From JBGTSJ01 sp041940305 (GTDB lineage Bacteria > Planctomycetota > Planctomycetia > Planctomycetales > Planctomycetaceae), in NCBI GenBank assembly GCA_041940305.1, contig JBGTSJ010000034.1, positions 1 through 48,184 on the forward strand: 48,184 bases of DNA, given 5' to 3'. Positions 1-7,391 of the stretch are shown here, in pieces. The position numbers and the translations under genes are program-made. The notes under the pieces were generated by a model that saw only the letters and a program-made list of their open reading frames with translations, did not search any database and was not told the origin of the DNA. Within the stretch, counting starts at the first letter, position 1. Each line of letters opens with the position of its first letter.

Positions 1-336
1 GACGAACGCCAACGTGTCGCCGCCGAGCTCCGCAAACGGTGTGTCGGCACCGAATGCGATGTGCTGGTGAACCTGCTGGTCGACGAGATCTGCGGCGAAG
101 AGGACCTGGTGGTGCGACCTCTTGATCCACGGCTGGGAGCCGTTCCGCACATGGACACGGCCGCGATGTTGGGGGTTCGCGCGGGTTCGGGGGGGCGGAG
201 CGGATGGAGGGGGGGGCGGGTGCCCCAGGCGTGGTGGCCCTGTTTCGGAAGCCTTCCACGAGCACCGGTTGATCGCTCCCCGCGCACACGTCTCTCACCC
301 GTCGCGGGCCAGAATGCTCAACGCTTTGTTCAGTGA
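1..336 (+). CDS. possible 3' part of an unrecognised gene, cut by the window edge
   Basis: Frame 1 is open from the first base to a TGA at 334-336. The first 40 or so codons have the G/C-ending codon use of the real genes here and read as a charged helical segment (DERQRVAAELRKRC...). From about base 120 on the composition changes to G-rich runs and the translation loses protein character. Either only the beginning is the tail of a real gene followed by decayed sequence, or the frame is chance. No family was recognised. Bases 337-503 hold nothing else that I can support. Confidence 0.28.
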   Translation, partial: DERQRVAAELRKRCVGTECDVLVNLLVDEICGEEDLVVRPLDPRLGAVPHMDTAAMLGVRAGSGGRSGWRGGRVPQAWWPCFGSLPRAPVDRSPRTRLSPVAGQNAQRFVQ

Positions 337-503
337 CTTTCGACATCGGACGGCTCTCCCGGAGCCGTCCAGAACAGGGCGTTGAGGTGTCCGCAACACA
401 TGAAGCAGGTCAGTGGGTCGTGGGTGTGAACTTCCTGTTGACTGATGTGTCTTCGGGATGGTGGGTCGGCACTGGGCTGATCCTCGGTGAGGAGTTGAGA
501 ATC

Positions 504-1190
504 ATGTCTGTGGAACTGACGCGGGCGTTCGCGGAGATCGGGGCGGAGCTGGAGCTCGAATCGCGCGGGCGGGGTGTGGAAATCGATGTGAGACGGCGGG
601 ACGGGCGGGAGGTTTTCCTGCTGCGGCAGCCGTCGTTCGGCGAAGTGCTGGCTGAGGCGGTCGATGTGCGGCCTCGGCATCGGCACCTGGTGCTGGACGT
701 GTACGGCGACCGGCTGCCGTCCAGCGGGCGGTTTCTGTGCGGGCACGACGAGCAGCACTGGTTCGTCGCTGCTGTGCCGTTCGGTCGGCGGACGGAGAGC
801 GTGCGGGGGGCGATGGAGGCGCTGAAGCCGGAGATCGTGCGGCGGGAGCAGAAGCGGAAAGGTGTGGCGCACCGCCGGCATCGCCGCCGGACGGAGGCGT
901 ACATTCGCCAGGGAGAGTGGTTCTTCCTGCCGCGTCCGCAGATGCACGTGGATGTCTCGCTAGTTCAGGCCAACGGCCGGCTCGCGCGGAAGGGAGGCAA
1001 GCCGCACCGGGTTGAGTGGCTGTACGAGATGGATGAGACGCTGAAGTTCGCTCGCGGACGCGTGTCGCATCCGGACCACTCGACGCTGCAGCTCGATGTC
1101 TGGCATCGGGTGGTGCAGAACGCCGAGCCTGCGGCCGCTCCCCGGCCGCGAGCGGCGGCTCCGTTCGTGCGGATGGCGTACGTCGATTAG
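504..1190 (+). CDS. hypothetical protein, 228 residues
   Basis: I do not recognise this protein with confidence. The frame is open further upstream (to 333), but the ATG at 504 is chosen because GAGGAG (489-494) lies 9 nt before it and the protein-like sequence (MSVELTRAFAEIG...) begins there. The product is soluble, with no signal peptide or membrane segment, and rich in Arg and His. It contains FLCGHDEQHWFVAAVP at about residues 77-92, an Arg-rich stretch near 120-135, GEWFFLPRP near 140, and a tail with ARGRVSHPDHSTLQLDVWHRV. The clustered His, Asp and Trp residues in the tail look conserved rather than random, but no catalytic role can be assigned. It stands alone, about 270 bases before nuoI and outside that promoter. 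Confidence 0.7.
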   Translation: MSVELTRAFAEIGAELELESRGRGVEIDVRRRDGREVFLLRQPSFGEVLAEAVDVRPRHRHLVLDVYGDRLPSSGRFLCGHDEQHWFVAAVPFGRRTESVRGAMEALKPEIVRREQKRKGVAHRRHRRRTEAYIRQGEWFFLPRPQMHVDVSLVQANGRLARKGGKPHRVEWLYEMDETLKFARGRVSHPDHSTLQLDVWHRVVQNAEPAAAPRPRAAAPFVRMAYVD

Positions 1191-1363
1191 TGACCGGAGT
1201 TCCGATACCGGTCGCCGCTTTGGCCGTGAATACGGCCGGGGCGGCGGCCGGTTGCTTCATTGCCGGTCGGAATCCGGCGGCCGGACGGACGGAACGGCCC
1301 CCTCCGCGATGCCATGCCGAGGAGGAGACGGGTTCCCGAATCCGAGAGGTCGGGGCGGGTTGC

Positions 1364-1391
1364 TTGCGACGCGCGGGTGTCCGCCTATAAT
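1364..1391 (+). promoter_or_regulatory. sigma-70-type promoter upstream of nuoI
   Basis: TTGCGA at 1364-1369 and a perfect TATAAT at 1386-1391 are separated by 16 nt. The -10 box ends about 70 nt before the nuoI start, in an otherwise very GC-rich gap. It is the only clean match of this kind in front of the complex I group and probably drives it. This is a match to the general consensus only; no transcription data support it. Confidence 0.5.
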
Positions 1392-1462
1392 CCGATGGTT
1401 TATCAGAACTTCCGGCGTTTCGTCCGTTTCGGGACGGGCGCTCTTCAGATTGGAAAGCTGCG

Positions 1463-2017
1463 ATGCGCGAGTGGTTCCGCAACGTCTGGCTGGCCGTCAA
1501 GACGGTCGCGCAGGGGCTGGGCGTGACGATCGGCGTGATGCGCAAGACGTACCAGCGCAAGGCGTTTGCACAGATCTACGAGTATCCCGAGCAGCCGGTG
1601 CCGGTGAAGGCGCGGTATCGGGGCTTTCACCGGTTCGACCTGACGACGTGCATCGGCTGCGAGAAGTGCGCGGTCGCCTGCCCGGTGGACTGCATTTACA
1701 TCGAGAAAGAAAAGAGTCCGGTCGGCAAGGGATTCCGGATCAACGGATTCGCGATCGATTACACCAAGTGCATGTTCTGCGCGCTGTGCGTCGATCCCTG
1801 TCCGGTGGACTGCATCTTCATGGGGTCGAATCACGACCTGAGCTGCTACAGCCGGGATGGCTGCATCGTGGACTACGCCAAGCTTCCGCTGGAGACGGCG
1901 TGGGGACAGGCGACGCTCAATCCGACGGTCGTGGCGGAGTCGAAGGTGCTGTATCAGCCGGTGTGGGTGAAGGGGGAGCCGAGTCCGTTCGAGTTTTCTT
2001 CGGAAGGTCACGAGTGA
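1463..2017 (+). CDS. nuoI: NADH-quinone oxidoreductase subunit I
   Basis: Peripheral-arm subunit of respiratory complex I that carries the two [4Fe-4S] clusters N6a and N6b, passing electrons from NADH toward the quinone site. The 184-residue product has the two expected ferredoxin motifs, CIGCEKCAVACP (about residues 64-75) and CMFCALCVDPCP (about 104-115), each followed by VDCI. The N-terminal amphipathic helix (WFRNVWLAVKTVAQGLGVT) is typical of the membrane-facing start of NuoI. Length matches the family. It opens a group with nuoA, nuoC and nuoD on the same strand, although in canonical operons nuoI comes after nuoH. The promoter at 1364-1391 precedes it. Identification is very secure. 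Confidence 0.96.
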   Translation: MREWFRNVWLAVKTVAQGLGVTIGVMRKTYQRKAFAQIYEYPEQPVPVKARYRGFHRFDLTTCIGCEKCAVACPVDCIYIEKEKSPVGKGFRINGFAIDYTKCMFCALCVDPCPVDCIFMGSNHDLSCYSRDGCIVDYAKLPLETAWGQATLNPTVVAESKVLYQPVWVKGEPSPFEFSSEGHE

Positions 2018-2070
2018 AATGCGTATGATTGAACGGCGGGGGATAACTCCCGCCGCTCGATGGACCTTCT

Positions 2071-2547
2071 ATGAGTGAACCAGCCATGAACGCTTCCGCC
2101 TCCACCGTCCGGCACTTCACGATCGAGGAAGCCAATCGCACGCTGCCGCTGGTGCGGATGATCGTGCGGGATATTGTCGAACTGTTCCCCGACGTGCAGC
2201 GGCGCCGCGAACGGCTCGACGATCTGCAGGCGAAGTCCCGCCGGCGTTCGCCGCGGCCGGGAGACCTGCACGCGGAGGAACTCGAGCAGATGGAACGGGA
2301 GCTGGAAGCCGACGAGGCCCGGCTCCGCGGTTATCTGCGGGAGCTTTCGGACCTCGGACCGGAGTTGAAGGACCCGTTCGTCGGTCTGGTGGATTTTCCC
2401 TGCTTCGTGCAGGGGCGCGACGTCTCGCTCTGCTGGAAGCTGGGGGAGGACGAAATCGCCCACTGGCATGAGGCGGACGAGGGGTTCGGCGGCCGCCGGC
2501 CGGTTGCCGAACTGCCGAACGATGATTCGGATGAGGACCTGGTCTAA
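2071..2547 (+). CDS. DUF2203 family protein
   Basis: Small soluble protein of 158 residues, of unknown function, inserted between nuoI and nuoA. Recognised as DUF2203 by its N-terminal FTIEEANRTLPLVRMIVRDI helix, a central charged coiled-coil-like helix (about residues 45-90), and the C-terminal signature GLVDFPCFVQGRDVSLCWKLGEDEIAHWHEADEGFGGRRP. The ATG at 2071 is used here; a second ATG at 2086 would shorten it by five residues and neither has a strong ribosome site. Such proteins occur in planctomycetes, actinobacteria and cyanobacteria with no settled role. The position suggests co-transcription with complex I genes but does not prove a function there. Confidence 0.88.
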   Translation: MSEPAMNASASTVRHFTIEEANRTLPLVRMIVRDIVELFPDVQRRRERLDDLQAKSRRRSPRPGDLHAEELEQMERELEADEARLRGYLRELSDLGPELKDPFVGLVDFPCFVQGRDVSLCWKLGEDEIAHWHEADEGFGGRRPVAELPNDDSDEDLV

Positions 2548-2550
2548 AGG

Positions 2551-2584
2551 AGAAACCCGGTTTCTTCAGAGAAACCGGGTTTCT
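2551..2584. repeat. 15-bp-arm palindromic repeat, copy 1; possible terminator stem
   Basis: Arms AGAAACCCGGTTTCT (2551-2565) and AGAAACCGGGTTTCT (2570-2584) are exact reverse complements with a 4-nt loop. It begins 4 nt after the DUF2203 stop. The same two arms recur at 13405-13437 after another stop codon. There is no U-tract, so it may serve as an mRNA-stabilising stem or a dispersed repeat rather than a classic terminator. Confidence 0.75.
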
Positions 2585-2609
2585 GGCACGCCCACGCACG
2601 CACGACGCG

Positions 2610-3191
2610 ATGACTGACCTGAACTTTCACCTGCTGCTGGCCGTCATCGTCGGGGCCACGCTCATCCTGCTGCCGCTGGTCATCGGCAAGTTCGTGCGGC
2701 CGCGCCTGCCGACGCCGGAGAAGGACGCCGTCTACGAGTGCGGCGAGCCGACGATCGGATCGAGCTACATTCAGTTCGACCTGCGGTTCTACGTGATCGC
2801 GCTGCTGTTCATCATCTTCGACGTGGAGGTGGTGTTCTTCTTCCCGTGGGGCGCGGTGTTCGGCGGGGCCAATCAGCTGGCGGATCCGACGATCGCCGAA
2901 TCCACCCGTATGCTGCTGAGCGACAAGCTGTTGAACCTCCCCCCCGGCACCAGCAGCGCGGAGACGATGGTCTCGGCCGAGGCAGCCGGGCGGATGGCCC
3001 TGATGGGCATGCTGGACATTCTGGTGTTCTTCGGCGTGCTGCTGGTGGGCTTCGCCTACGTCTGGCATCGCGGCGACCTGGACTGGGTGCGGGCGATGGT
3101 GGCCCATGCCAAGCAGGCGGCTGCAGTCCGCACGCGGCCCGTTATCGAGACCAAGCCGCTCGTCGAGCGGACCGAAGCCCAGCACGCGTGA
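2610..3191 (+). CDS. nuoA: NADH-quinone oxidoreductase subunit A
   Basis: Small membrane subunit of complex I at the junction of the membrane and peripheral arms, close to the quinone cavity. Three membrane helices are visible: about residues 6-26 (HLLLAVIVGATLILLPLVIG), 58-80 (FYVIALLFIIFDVEVVFFFPW) and 132-151 (MLDILVFFGVLLVGFAYVW). The conserved YECGEP loop and the acidic FDVEVVFFFPW helix identify NuoA. At 193 residues it is longer than the usual 120-150: an extra segment of about 45 residues sits between helices 2 and 3, and the C-terminal tail is extended. nuoB, which normally follows, is absent; the next gene is nuoC after a 203-bp gap that holds an inverted repeat. Confidence 0.95.
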   Translation: MTDLNFHLLLAVIVGATLILLPLVIGKFVRPRLPTPEKDAVYECGEPTIGSSYIQFDLRFYVIALLFIIFDVEVVFFFPWGAVFGGANQLADPTIAESTRMLLSDKLLNLPPGTSSAETMVSAEAAGRMALMGMLDILVFFGVLLVGFAYVWHRGDLDWVRAMVAHAKQAAAVRTRPVIETKPLVERTEAQHA

Positions 3192-3195
3192 GAAG

Positions 3196-3370
3196 GATGA
3201 ACAGAGGGAACGGAGACGAGAGGCGGCGGCCCGGGCACGATCAATCCCCGTTTAGCGGCGAGCCGAAGGCGAGCACTCAACTTCTTCTTCCGTACTTCCG
3301 GCTGTTCACCCGTATCAACCACTAGCGGCTGCGTCACGTCTCTGTTTCCTCCGTTACCTCCTGTTCAGTT
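3196..3370. repeat. MITE-like element with long imperfect inverted termini, copy 1
   Basis: The gap between nuoA and nuoC has related sequences in opposite orientation at its ends: TGAACAGAGGGAACGGAGAC at 3198-3217, and the reverse complement of TGAACAGGAGGTAACGGAGG at 3348-3367. Between them are GC-rich palindromic pieces. No open frame for a missing nuoB is present. Similar arms (AGAAGGTCACGAGGGACAC) bound the element at 34848-35003, so this looks like a small non-autonomous dispersed repeat. Confidence 0.6.
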
Positions 3371-3394
3371 CCTTAAGCCGAAATTCCGCCCCCG

Positions 3395-3928
3395 ATGGCA
3401 ATTCAGGACATTCACCAGCGGCTGCAGCAGCGGTTTGGCGACGAGGTCATTCGGGCCGTCGTGGCGGACGCGATCGATCCGTGGATCGAGGTCCGGGCCG
3501 ATGAGATTGCCGAGGTCGCCGAGGTGCTCAAGCACGACCCGGACCTCGCCTTCGATCAGTTGTGCGATCTGACGGTCGTCGATTACTTCGAGCCGGACCC
3601 GAAGAAGCAGAAGGGCTTCGGCCACGAGCCGCACCTGGAAGTCGTCTATCACCTCTACAGCTTCTCGAACAAACAGTGGCTGGTGGTGAAGGTGAAGCTG
3701 CCGCGCTGGCAGAATGACGTGGAAGGAGAACTCCCGTCTCTGCCGACCGTCTCGCATATCTGGGGGATCGCGAACTGGCACGAGCGGGAAGCCTACGACC
3801 TGCTGGGCGTCGAGTTCGTCGGCCACCCCAATCTCGTCCGCATCCTCTGCCCCGACGACTGGGTCGGCCACGCCCTCCGCAAGGACTATGAGTTCCCGCT
3901 GGAGTACCACGGCATCCGTGGGAAGTAA
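3395..3928 (+). CDS. nuoC: NADH-quinone oxidoreductase subunit C
   Basis: 30-kDa-type subunit of the complex I peripheral arm, which packs against NuoD and helps form the hydrogenase-like module. The 177-residue product has the family's C-terminal signature: VSHIWGIANWHEREAYDLLGVEFVGHPNLVRILCPDDWVGHALRKDYEFP. An N-terminal alpha/beta domain precedes it, including HLEVVYHLYSFSNKQWLVVKVKLP. NuoC is separate here, not fused to NuoD as in enterobacteria. It follows nuoA after a repeat-filled gap and is followed closely by a small secreted protein and then nuoD. Confidence 0.95.
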   Translation: MAIQDIHQRLQQRFGDEVIRAVVADAIDPWIEVRADEIAEVAEVLKHDPDLAFDQLCDLTVVDYFEPDPKKQKGFGHEPHLEVVYHLYSFSNKQWLVVKVKLPRWQNDVEGELPSLPTVSHIWGIANWHEREAYDLLGVEFVGHPNLVRILCPDDWVGHALRKDYEFPLEYHGIRGK

Positions 3929-3945
3929 TCAAGAGGAGCGGATCG

Positions 3946-4413
3946 ATGCAGATGCGACTCCTGATTGCCGGATTGATTGTCGGATGTGCGGCGACGCAGG
4001 CCGCGGCGCAGGATCCCGATGCCGGACAGATTGAGGCCGCCGTCAATGAAGGCGTCGGCACGGGTCTCGGCTCGTGTTACGCCGTTGCAGACGTCCAGAT
4101 CATTCGGGGAGGCGCGACGCGGCAGGGAGACAGTTTGTATTTGTGCGATGCCTTGCTGGTGTGGAGCATCAGCCGCACAGAGTTGATCGCGTTCTGGGAA
4201 GAACCCAGCCGGATGGAGTCTCCCGAGTTTGCAGAACTGGTTGACGTCATCGGGGCCCAGCGATTGAAAGCCATCGTTATCGAGCCCGGCGGATTCAGTC
4301 GGGGAGATGCAGCGGGCCGAATCCGCTTTCGAGTGCGGCTCGAACTCGCCGGCGACGACTGGATCGTCACCGAATTCAAGTCGTCCAAGCGATCAACGAA
4401 AACTGACAACTGA
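3946..4413 (+). CDS. secreted hypothetical protein inside the nuo group
   Basis: I do not recognise this 155-residue protein. It starts 17 nt after nuoC with a strong ribosome site (AGAGGAG, 7 nt before the ATG). A signal peptide is evident: MQMRLL, a hydrophobic core to about residue 15, then an AQAAAQ-type cleavage region near residue 21. The mature part is a small alpha/beta-looking domain with two cysteines (GLGSCYAV and LYLCDAL), possibly a disulfide. Its last residues (STKTDN) and stop codon are supplied by a simple repeat at 4397-4430, so its original C-terminus may have been replaced. Placement between nuoC and nuoD suggests co-transcription, but nothing links it to complex I. Confidence 0.75.
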   Translation: MQMRLLIAGLIVGCAATQAAAQDPDAGQIEAAVNEGVGTGLGSCYAVADVQIIRGGATRQGDSLYLCDALLVWSISRTELIAFWEEPSRMESPEFAELVDVIGAQRLKAIVIEPGGFSRGDAAGRIRFRVRLELAGDDWIVTEFKSSKRSTKTDN

Positions 4414-4430
4414 AAACTGACCACCGACAA
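4397..4430 (+). repeat. short ACTGACAAC-type degenerate tandem repeat
   Basis: The units AACTGACA, ACTGAAA, ACTGACCA and CCGACAAC run head to tail across the end of the secreted-protein gene into the nuoD leader. The tract is much more A-rich than its surroundings. It supplies a stop codon for the upstream frame and occupies the place where a nuoD ribosome site would be expected. Confidence 0.5.
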
Positions 4431-4434
4431 CAGC

Positions 4435-5685
4435 ATGTCCACCGTTCTTGAAGACCAGCGCGTCGTTGAATTCGACGTCCGCACCGATGAGATGCTCGTC
4501 AACATGGGGCCGCAGCACCCCAGCACGCACGGCGTGCTGCGGCTGCTGCTGCGGACCGACGGCGAGGTCGTGCACGAATGCGTGCCGCACATCGGGTATC
4601 TGCACCGCTGCGCGGAAAAGATCGGCGAGAACCTGACGGGTCCGCAGTGGGTGCCCTACACCGACCGCATGGACTACCTCGCCGGGATGAACATGAACCT
4701 CGGCATGGCGCTCGCCTATGAGAAGCTGCTCGGGATGGAAGTCCCAGAGAAGGCGATGACGCTCCGAGTCATCATTGCCGAACTGGGCCGCATCGCCAGC
4801 CACCTCGTCGGCATGGGGGCCTACGGCCTCGATCTCGGCACGTTCAGTCCGTTCCTGTACGCGTTCCGCGAGCGGGAGATCATTCTCGACCTGTTCGAGG
4901 AAGTCTGCGGGGCCCGGCTGACGTACAGCTACATCACCATCGGCGGCGCCACGCACGACCTGCCGGCCAACATCCCCATTCCGCCAGGACTGGCGGCCGT
5001 CACCGGCCGCAGCCCGAACGAAAAGCTGTCCTGGATGGACGCCGTCCGCGTGTTTCTCGACTACCTCGAGCCGCGGATCATTGAGTACCACACGCTGCTC
5101 ACGCGCAACTCCATCTTCATCAAGCGGACGGCCGGCATCGGCATCCTCTCCCGCGAGATGGCGATCGACTACGGCTGTACCGGTCCGGTCCTCCGCGGCA
5201 GCGGCGTCGACTTCGACCTCCGCCGCGACGGCGAGCCGATCTACACGCGGATGTATGAAGGGTACGAATACGACGTCTGCGTCGCACCGTTCCCCAAGTA
5301 TGCGGCCGACATCCCGTCCGAGGTGATTCTCGGCGACAACTGGTGCCGGTTCTTCGTGCGGATGCTGGAAGTCGCGCAGGCGATCCGGCTGGTGCGGCAG
5401 GCGATGGACAAGTATCCCTCCACCGCCGGCGAGCACCGCGTCCCCTACAAGATGACGACCAAGCTCCCCAAGGGAGAGGCATACCTGGAGACCGAATGCC
5501 CGCGCGGCCAGATGGGTTTCTACATCGTCGGCAACGATAAGGCCGAACCGCTGCGGGCCCGGGCCAAGAGTTCCTGCTTCTGCAACCTCTCCATCACCGA
5601 ACCCCTCTGCCGCGGCGTCCTGCTGGCCGACGTCCCGGCCATCGTCGGTTCGCTGGACATCGTGATGGGGGAGATTGACCGGTAG
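4435..5685 (+). CDS. nuoD: NADH-quinone oxidoreductase subunit D
   Basis: 49-kDa subunit of complex I, forming the quinone-binding cavity with NuoB next to cluster N2. The 416-residue product has all family landmarks: NMGPQHPSTHGVLRLLLRTDGE at the start (the His of the HPSTHG loop faces quinone), PHIGYLHRCAEKIGE, YTDRMDYLAGMNMN, RVIIAELGRIASHLVGMGA, and the C-terminal KSSCFCNLSITEPLCRGVLLADVPAIVGSLDIVMGEIDR. The ATG at 4435 lacks a clear Shine-Dalgarno sequence because a simple repeat precedes it. NuoD ends this complex I group; NuoB, E, F, G, H and J-N are not in the window. Confidence 0.97.
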   Translation: MSTVLEDQRVVEFDVRTDEMLVNMGPQHPSTHGVLRLLLRTDGEVVHECVPHIGYLHRCAEKIGENLTGPQWVPYTDRMDYLAGMNMNLGMALAYEKLLGMEVPEKAMTLRVIIAELGRIASHLVGMGAYGLDLGTFSPFLYAFREREIILDLFEEVCGARLTYSYITIGGATHDLPANIPIPPGLAAVTGRSPNEKLSWMDAVRVFLDYLEPRIIEYHTLLTRNSIFIKRTAGIGILSREMAIDYGCTGPVLRGSGVDFDLRRDGEPIYTRMYEGYEYDVCVAPFPKYAADIPSEVILGDNWCRFFVRMLEVAQAIRLVRQAMDKYPSTAGEHRVPYKMTTKLPKGEAYLETECPRGQMGFYIVGNDKAEPLRARAKSSCFCNLSITEPLCRGVLLADVPAIVGSLDIVMGEIDR

Positions 5686-5788
5686 CGGATTGCGAGACGA
5701 TTTCCTGCGTCCAGCGGGCTGAACCTGCGTCTGTATTGGTGGAAGTGGCTGATGGTCAGCCCTCAACAATCCAGATCAGGAGCAGAAC

Positions 5789-5962
5789 ATGAGCACGGAA
5801 TCCGCTGAAACGAAAGACTCGTCGGGCTGCTGTGTTTCGCCCATGTGTCGTGTCCCGGCCGCCTGCTGCACGCCGGTTGTCTGCATGCCGGTTGTGTGCC
5901 TGATGCCGGCCGCCTGCTGCACCTCGGGCTGCTGCACTCCGGCGTCTCCGACGAGGTGCTGA
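5789..5962 (+). CDS. 57-residue cysteine-rich peptide upstream of the SigZ-like factor
   Basis: A small gene with an excellent ribosome site: AGGAG at 5778-5782, 6 nt before the ATG. The product starts MSTESAETKDSSG and then carries 12 cysteines in 44 residues (positions 14, 15, 20, 26, 27, 32, 37, 43, 44, 48, 49, 57). Five of the pairs are adjacent CC, set in repeats such as PAACCTP, VVCMP and VVCLMP. The 17-bp sequence CCGGCCGCCTGCTGCAC occurs twice (5856-5872 and 5906-5922), which suggests internal duplication. There is no signal peptide. The sequence recalls metallothionein-like or redox peptides but matches no family I know. The stop lies 8 nt before the sigma factor start, so the two are very probably one transcript. 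Confidence 0.7.
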   Translation: MSTESAETKDSSGCCVSPMCRVPAACCTPVVCMPVVCLMPAACCTSGCCTPASPTRC

Positions 5963-5970
5963 GGCCAGCG

Positions 5971-6543
5971 ATGACGACTCTCCACTCGACCGAGTCGATC
6001 TGGACGCATTTGAGTTCGGACCTGCGGCGATTCATTCGCCGCAGGGTTCCGGATGACCATCTTGCCGAGGATCTGCTGCAGGAGGTGTTCGTACGGATCC
6101 ACCGCGGGGTGGCGACGCTGCACGATGCAGACCGACTGGAGGCGTGGGTGTACCGCATTGTCCGGAACGTGATTACGGATCATTTCCGGCGGCTCGACCG
6201 CACGCTGGAACTCGCCGATGCCGATCCCGTTGATGACGCCGAGGATCCACAGAGTCAGACTCGCTGTCGCAGCACCCTGTGGCTGGACGAGATGATCCGG
6301 ACCTTGCCGGACGGCTACCGGGACGCTGTCCGGTTGGCGGAGATCGACGGACTGCCGCAGGCGGAGGTCGGCGTGAGGCTGGGGCTCTCGGTCTCCGGCG
6401 CCAAGTCCCGCATTCAACGAGGACGGGCATTGCTCAAGGGCGCACTCGAACAATGTTGCCAGCTGGAGTTCGACGGTCGCGGCGCAATACTCGATTGCGA
6501 ACCCAATCCCAGTGGCGCTGGCTGCAGCGATTGCTCCCAATGA
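5971..6543 (+). CDS. sigZ: ECF RNA polymerase sigma factor, SigZ-like, with cysteine-rich tail
   Basis: Sigma-70 family ECF factor that directs RNA polymerase to a stress-type regulon. Start 5971 (MTTLHSTESIWTHL) is preferred because the in-frame upstream extension overlaps the cysteine-rich peptide gene in another frame, and TGAGG precedes the ATG. Region 2 is seen at about residues 17-73 (LRRFIRRRVPDDHLAEDLLQEVF... then VYRIVRNVITDHFRR). Region 4 lies at about 112-160 (LPDGYRDAVRLAEIDGLPQAEV, helix-turn-helix, then SGAKSRIQRGRALLKGAL). After region 4 comes a 34-residue tail with five cysteines (ECQ-type start EQCC, later LDC and GCSDC). SigZ relatives carry a comparable Cys motif. No anti-sigma gene follows; the Cys tail itself may sense metal or redox state. 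Confidence 0.88.
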   Translation: MTTLHSTESIWTHLSSDLRRFIRRRVPDDHLAEDLLQEVFVRIHRGVATLHDADRLEAWVYRIVRNVITDHFRRLDRTLELADADPVDDAEDPQSQTRCRSTLWLDEMIRTLPDGYRDAVRLAEIDGLPQAEVGVRLGLSVSGAKSRIQRGRALLKGALEQCCQLEFDGRGAILDCEPNPSGAGCSDCSQ

Positions 6544-6581
6544 GCGGCGACACGGGCTCGTCTGCCGGTGGGCTCAGACCG

Positions 6582-7241
6582 TCAGCTCGGGAAACTGTCC
6601 CACGCGTCGCCGAACAGCTTCTCGCCCATTGTCGTGTAGGGGCTCTGGAATGAGTCGCGGATCACGCTCAGGCCGGCGGTCACGATGTGGGCGCCGGCGA
6701 CCGCGGCTTCGCTCATCTGCTGCGTGTTGCGGACGGCGGCCGCGATGATCTGTGTCGGATAGCCGAAGTTGTCGAGCATCACGGCGATGTTGGGGATGAG
6801 GTCGGCGGCGGCGTCTCCGTACTGCTCCTTCCAGCCGAGAAACGGGCTGACGTACAGGGCGCCGGCCCGGGCCGCATGCCACGCCTGGGCGACGTTGAAC
6901 ACCAGCGTCACATTCGTCGGCACGTCCTTCTCGGCCAGCGCTCGGACCGCGCGGAAGCCGTCCTCACCGGCGGCGATCTTCACCACGAAATTCGGCGAGA
7001 GCTCGCGCAGTGACAGCGCCTCGTCCACGATCCGCGTCCAGTCGTTCAGCCGCGGGTTCACCTGCACGCTGACCGGCTTGTTGGTCCCTTTGACGAGCGC
7101 GGCGATCTCCTCCAGCACGGCCATGTACGGCTTGCCGGAGGCGGCGACGTGCCGCGGATTGGTGGTGATCCCGTCGATGTCCCAGGACTCGAGGGCAAAC
7201 GAGATTTCGTCGGTCAGGGCGCTGTCGAGGAAGAGTTGCAT
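6582..7241 (-). CDS. transaldolase / fructose-6-phosphate aldolase family protein
   Basis: Class I aldolase that forms a Schiff base with a lysine and transfers a dihydroxyacetone unit or cleaves fructose 6-phosphate. The start MQLFLDSAL at 7241 is chosen because it aligns with the usual family start; the open frame extends upstream to 7328 with non-protein-like sequence. At 219 residues it has the short form of FSA/TalC enzymes. Visible motifs are MQLFLDSA, GITTNPRHVA (family consensus GVTTNPSL), FVVKIAA with the predicted catalytic K88, NVTLVFNVAQAWHAARAGALYVSPFLG, and IIAAAVRNTQQMSEAAVAGAHIVT. Whether it acts as transaldolase or aldolase cannot be told from sequence alone. The gene is convergent with sigZ. 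Confidence 0.88.
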   Translation of the reverse strand: MQLFLDSALTDEISFALESWDIDGITTNPRHVAASGKPYMAVLEEIAALVKGTNKPVSVQVNPRLNDWTRIVDEALSLRELSPNFVVKIAAGEDGFRAVRALAEKDVPTNVTLVFNVAQAWHAARAGALYVSPFLGWKEQYGDAAADLIPNIAVMLDNFGYPTQIIAAAVRNTQQMSEAAVAGAHIVTAGLSVIRDSFQSPYTTMGEKLFGDAWDSFPS

Positions 7242-7391
7242 GGTGTCGCTCCGCGGCGGTGAGGCGCTGTTCACTCTACCCGATTCGCTGCGTTGCGGTA
7301 GCGGCGGACTCCGACGACCAGACTTCAAGCGCGTCCGCCGAAACTCGCTGCCCCCCCTTCCCTGCGGACTCGGAGGTCCGCGTCGGCGGCT

